From CAZSNT01 sp964607765 (GTDB taxonomy: Bacteria; Verrucomicrobiota; Lentisphaeria; Oligosphaerales; JABHEG01), in assembly GCA_964607765.1 (NCBI GenBank), contig CAZSNT010000081.1:1-43706 (forward strand): a stretch of 43,706 nt of DNA, in the 5' to 3' direction. The position numbers and the translations under genes are program-made. A model generated the notes under the pieces. That model ran no database searches. It was not told where the DNA came from and was given only the letters and a program-made list of their open reading frames with translations. Shown here piece after piece: positions 42,528-43,706 of this stretch; the first letter of the stretch is position 1; each line of letters opens with the position of its first letter.

Positions 42528-42555
42528 TTGACAGACGCAGCCACGTCGATATCGT
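42528..42555 (+). promoter_or_regulatory. Possible promoter with hairpin at -35
   Basis: TTGACA (42528-42533) and TATCGT (42550-42555) are 16 bases apart. The preceding hairpin overlaps the -35 box. No ORF of more than 4 codons follows before the repeats, so any product would be a short RNA or a read-through into brnT. Confidence 0.3.
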
Positions 42556-42622
42556 AACACGACGAGGAGGAGGAATGGAATCCGCCTGATCAATTGTTCA
42601 CACAGACAAGACCCCAGGGAGG

Positions 42623-42653
42623 TTTCACCACGAAGGTCATGAAGGACACGAAG
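42623..42653 (+). repeat. CACCACGAAG-type tandem repeat, copy 1
   Basis: Begins with CACCACGAAG, followed by two 9-base units of the form NNCAYGAAG. It matches the reverse complement of copy 2 at 22 of 28 positions. Similar CACCACGAAG tandem repeats are known as dispersed intergenic elements in diverse bacterial genomes. Confidence 0.7.
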
Positions 42654-42753
42654 ATGCGGAGACCGGAAGACTGAATCCCAGGGAGGCATGTAGTGGTGGC
42701 GTCGACATTCGGCACTCGGAACAGCCTGTCGCCCGTGCCGCCTTCCTGCCCAC

Positions 42754-42783
42754 CTTCATGCTCTTCGTGTGCTTCGTGGTGAG
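42754..42783 (-). repeat. CACCACGAAG-type tandem repeat, copy 2 (inverted)
   Basis: Reverse complement of the same repeat type, about 100 bases after copy 1, starting with CACCACGAAGCACACGAAG on the minus strand. The two copies could pair in RNA to form a large stem with the 100-base insert as loop. Reading frames through it give the typical spurious HHEAHEEHEG peptide. Confidence 0.7.
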
Positions 42784-42904
42784 ACAATCCGGAACGTGAA
42801 CAACGGCATGCAGTGGATGGCCTCACGCTGGCGCTCCAGGCCACCACTGATGCTCACGTTCTGCCGGAGCGTACTCCAGTCTTGACTCCCGCTGCAATCA
42901 TAAG

Positions 42905-42917
42905 TACATTGTATGTA
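42905..42917 (+). promoter_or_regulatory. Palindromic operator at the brnT start
   Basis: TACAT (42905-42909), TGT, ATGTA (42913-42917) is a perfect 5-base inverted repeat ending on the first base of the brnT ATG. BrnA is a ribbon-helix-helix repressor of its own operon in other bacteria, so this is a plausible binding site. Confidence 0.5.
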
Positions 42918-43210
42918 TGAACCGGCTGCGCTTCACTTGGGATGGCAAGAAGAACGAGGCGAACGGGCGCAAGCACGGCGTGACGTTCGAGGAGGCGGTG
43001 ACGTCGTTCAACGACGAGTACGCGCGTGAGTTCTACGACCCGGACCACTCAGATGATGAGGACCGTTTTCTGCTCCTTGGCCTGAGCGCACGGCTCCGGG
43101 TTCTCGTGGTCTGCCACTGCTTTCGGGAGAGTGAGACGCTGGTGCGGATCATCTCGGCGAGGAAGGCGGACAAAGATGAGCAACACGACTACTGGGAACT
43201 GCGCAGATGA
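42917..43210 (+). CDS. brnT: BrnT-family ribonuclease toxin
   Basis: 97 residues, the usual BrnT length. The start MNRLRFTWDGKKNEANGRKHGVTFEEA matches the family (FxWDxxKxxxNxxKHGVxFEEA), and RIISARKADKDEQHDYW is the conserved C-terminus. RelE-type fold; it cuts mRNA and halts translation when free of BrnA. It is the first gene, unlike most TA pairs, and its stop overlaps the brnA start (ATGA), coupling translation. A palindrome abuts the start codon. Function is known from the family and well supported here. Confidence 0.95.
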   Translation: MNRLRFTWDGKKNEANGRKHGVTFEEAVTSFNDEYAREFYDPDHSDDEDRFLLLGLSARLRVLVVCHCFRESETLVRIISARKADKDEQHDYWELRR

Positions 43211-43425
43211 GAGAGCACTACGATTTCTCCAAGATGAAGTCCCGGAAGAACCCGTACACCAAGTACTTGAAGCAACCGGTCACGATGCGGCTGGACCGGG
43301 AGACCGTTGATTACTTTAAGGAGATGGCGGAGGACACGGGAATCCCCTACCAAACCCTGATTAACCTGTACCTCCGGGATTGCGCACAGCAGCATCGCAA
43401 GCTGGAGATGCAGTGGGCAGTCTGA
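43207..43425 (+). CDS. brnA: BrnA-family antitoxin
   Basis: 72 residues. The start MREHYDFSKMKSRKNPYTKYLKQPVTMRLD matches BrnA (DFSKxKxxKNPYxKxLKxxVTxRLD). The ribbon-helix-helix follows (RETVDYFKEMAEDTGIPYQTLINLYLRDCA). It neutralises BrnT and represses the operon. Its ATG overlaps the BrnT stop by 4 bases, the typical order brnT-brnA. Confidence 0.95.
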   Translation: MREHYDFSKMKSRKNPYTKYLKQPVTMRLDRETVDYFKEMAEDTGIPYQTLINLYLRDCAQQHRKLEMQWAV

Positions 43426-43441
43426 AGCGAAGGCAGAACCA

Positions 43442-43481
43442 GCCCCATGCACGGGAGGTCGTGACCTCCGCTCGTGATGGG
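43442..43481 (+). terminator. Hairpin after brnA
   Basis: GGAGGT (43454-43459), loop CGTG, ACCTCC (43464-43469) is a perfect stem, and the flanks GCCCCATGCACG and CGTGATGGGC also pair. No U-run follows. Either a terminator of brnTA or a leader structure of the next gene. Confidence 0.4.
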
Positions 43482-43533
43482 CACGTTCGTCGCGAGGAAG
43501 AATGGCGACTGACGATCCGCTGCAGCCCACCTC

Positions 43534-43706
43534 ATGACGCTTCTGAATGACATACGCGGGAAGCGGGAGCCGGTCCTCGACTTGGGGAAGGGGATAGCGG
43601 TTGTCCTGATGGTGCAGGTTCACCTGCTGGAAGTGTTTGTCCTTCCGGACGTCCTCAAGCGCCCCATCGGAGCGGTATTGCTTTTTCTGGGAGGGCCGTT
43701 GGTGGC
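43534..43706 (+). CDS. Membrane protein, 5' part only (DUF1624/acyltransferase-like)
   Basis: The frame opens at ATG 43534 (an in-frame TGA at 43510 excludes earlier starts) and runs off the window after 57 codons. The visible N-terminus, MTLLNDIRGKREPVLDLGKG then IAVVLMVQVHLLEVF and GAVLLFLGGPLVA, resembles the LDxxKGxAxxLMVxVH start of DUF1624/heparan-alpha-glucosaminide N-acetyltransferase-like membrane proteins. There the conserved His early in the first helix acts in acyl transfer. Two membrane helices are visible. No good SD lies before the ATG. Confidence 0.6.
   Translation, partial: MTLLNDIRGKREPVLDLGKGIAVVLMVQVHLLEVFVLPDVLKRPIGAVLLFLGGPLV

Larger units (their letters stand above)
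42292..42916. other. 625-base non-coding gap with repeats and a possible promoter
   Basis: No gene is supported. Features seen: a perfect 7-bp hairpin AGTGGGT/ACCCACT (42511-42528), a TTGACA-N16-TATCGT promoter-like pair (42528-42555), a GAGGAGGAGGA string before a four-codon frame (ATG at 42575), and a pair of inverted tandem repeats (separate entries). CCCAGGGAGG occurs twice as a direct repeat (42613-42622 and 42677-42686). Confidence 0.5.

Noticed and set aside
42474..42847. Small minus-strand frames with HHEAHEEHEG
   Set aside because: Spurious translation of the CACCACGAAG tandem repeats, without ribosome-binding sites.

Overview
The window is about 43.7 kb of GC-rich, gene-dense bacterial chromosome. 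It carries type IV pilus motor genes, an ExbB/ExbD proton-channel cluster with TPR and squalene-cyclase-fold partners, a sulfatase, GTP-type PEP carboxykinase, RNase R, and no phage or IS elements. The cell is therefore Gram-negative. The mix of sulfatase, very large TPR proteins and a TonB-like/alpha-toroid protein beside ExbB/ExbD suggests the PVC superphylum, perhaps a Kiritimatiellota, Lentisphaerota or planctomycete relative. That placement is inference from gene content, since no rRNA is present.

Layout. 1-4763 (+): a structured leader, asd (aspartate-semialdehyde dehydrogenase) and a 1073-residue exported protein I cannot assign. 4914-14597 (-): a leftward cluster of a 1375-residue TPR/coiled-coil protein, a smaller TPR protein, ExbB, two ExbD proteins, a TonB-like anchor fused to a squalene-cyclase-fold domain, and a sulfatase. 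tRNA-Pro(CGG) lies just upstream on the same strand. 15124-21070 (-): a type IV pilus/type II secretion motor operon (two PilB/GspE ATPases, PilT, PilC) with a near-consensus promoter. 21226-21876 (-): a SIS phosphosugar isomerase, divergent from dnaN-recF-mtaB (22197-25937). The AT-rich gap between them has three near-match DnaA boxes and could be an origin, although dnaA itself is absent.

26013-32405 (+): a five-gene Opp/Dpp-type ABC importer (binding protein, two permeases, two ATPases). Its two ATPases have unusual nucleotide-site residues. 32410-33105 (-): a PIN/ribbon-helix-helix toxin-antitoxin pair with a clear inverted-repeat operator. 33170-37017 (-): a strong terminator, pckG, a response regulator with a C-terminal four-cysteine module, and a Gfo/Idh/MocA oxidoreductase. 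37219-39163 (+): the E1 alpha and beta subunits of a 2-oxoacid dehydrogenase. 39253-42291 (-): a membrane-anchored TPR-like protein and RNase R. 42917-43706 (+): a BrnT/BrnA toxin-antitoxin pair and the start of a membrane protein cut by the window edge.

The most interesting system is the ExbB-ExbD-ExbD cluster. Its apparent energy transducer keeps the TonB-type membrane helix with the SxxxH motif, but carries a squalene-cyclase-like alpha-toroid with QW motifs in place of a TonB C-terminal domain. Second is the ABC importer, whose two ATPases have both lost the H-loop histidine and differ at other catalytic motifs. Three unrelated hairpin or tandem repeat families occur in intergenic DNA (recF leader, after the E1 beta gene, and before brnT).
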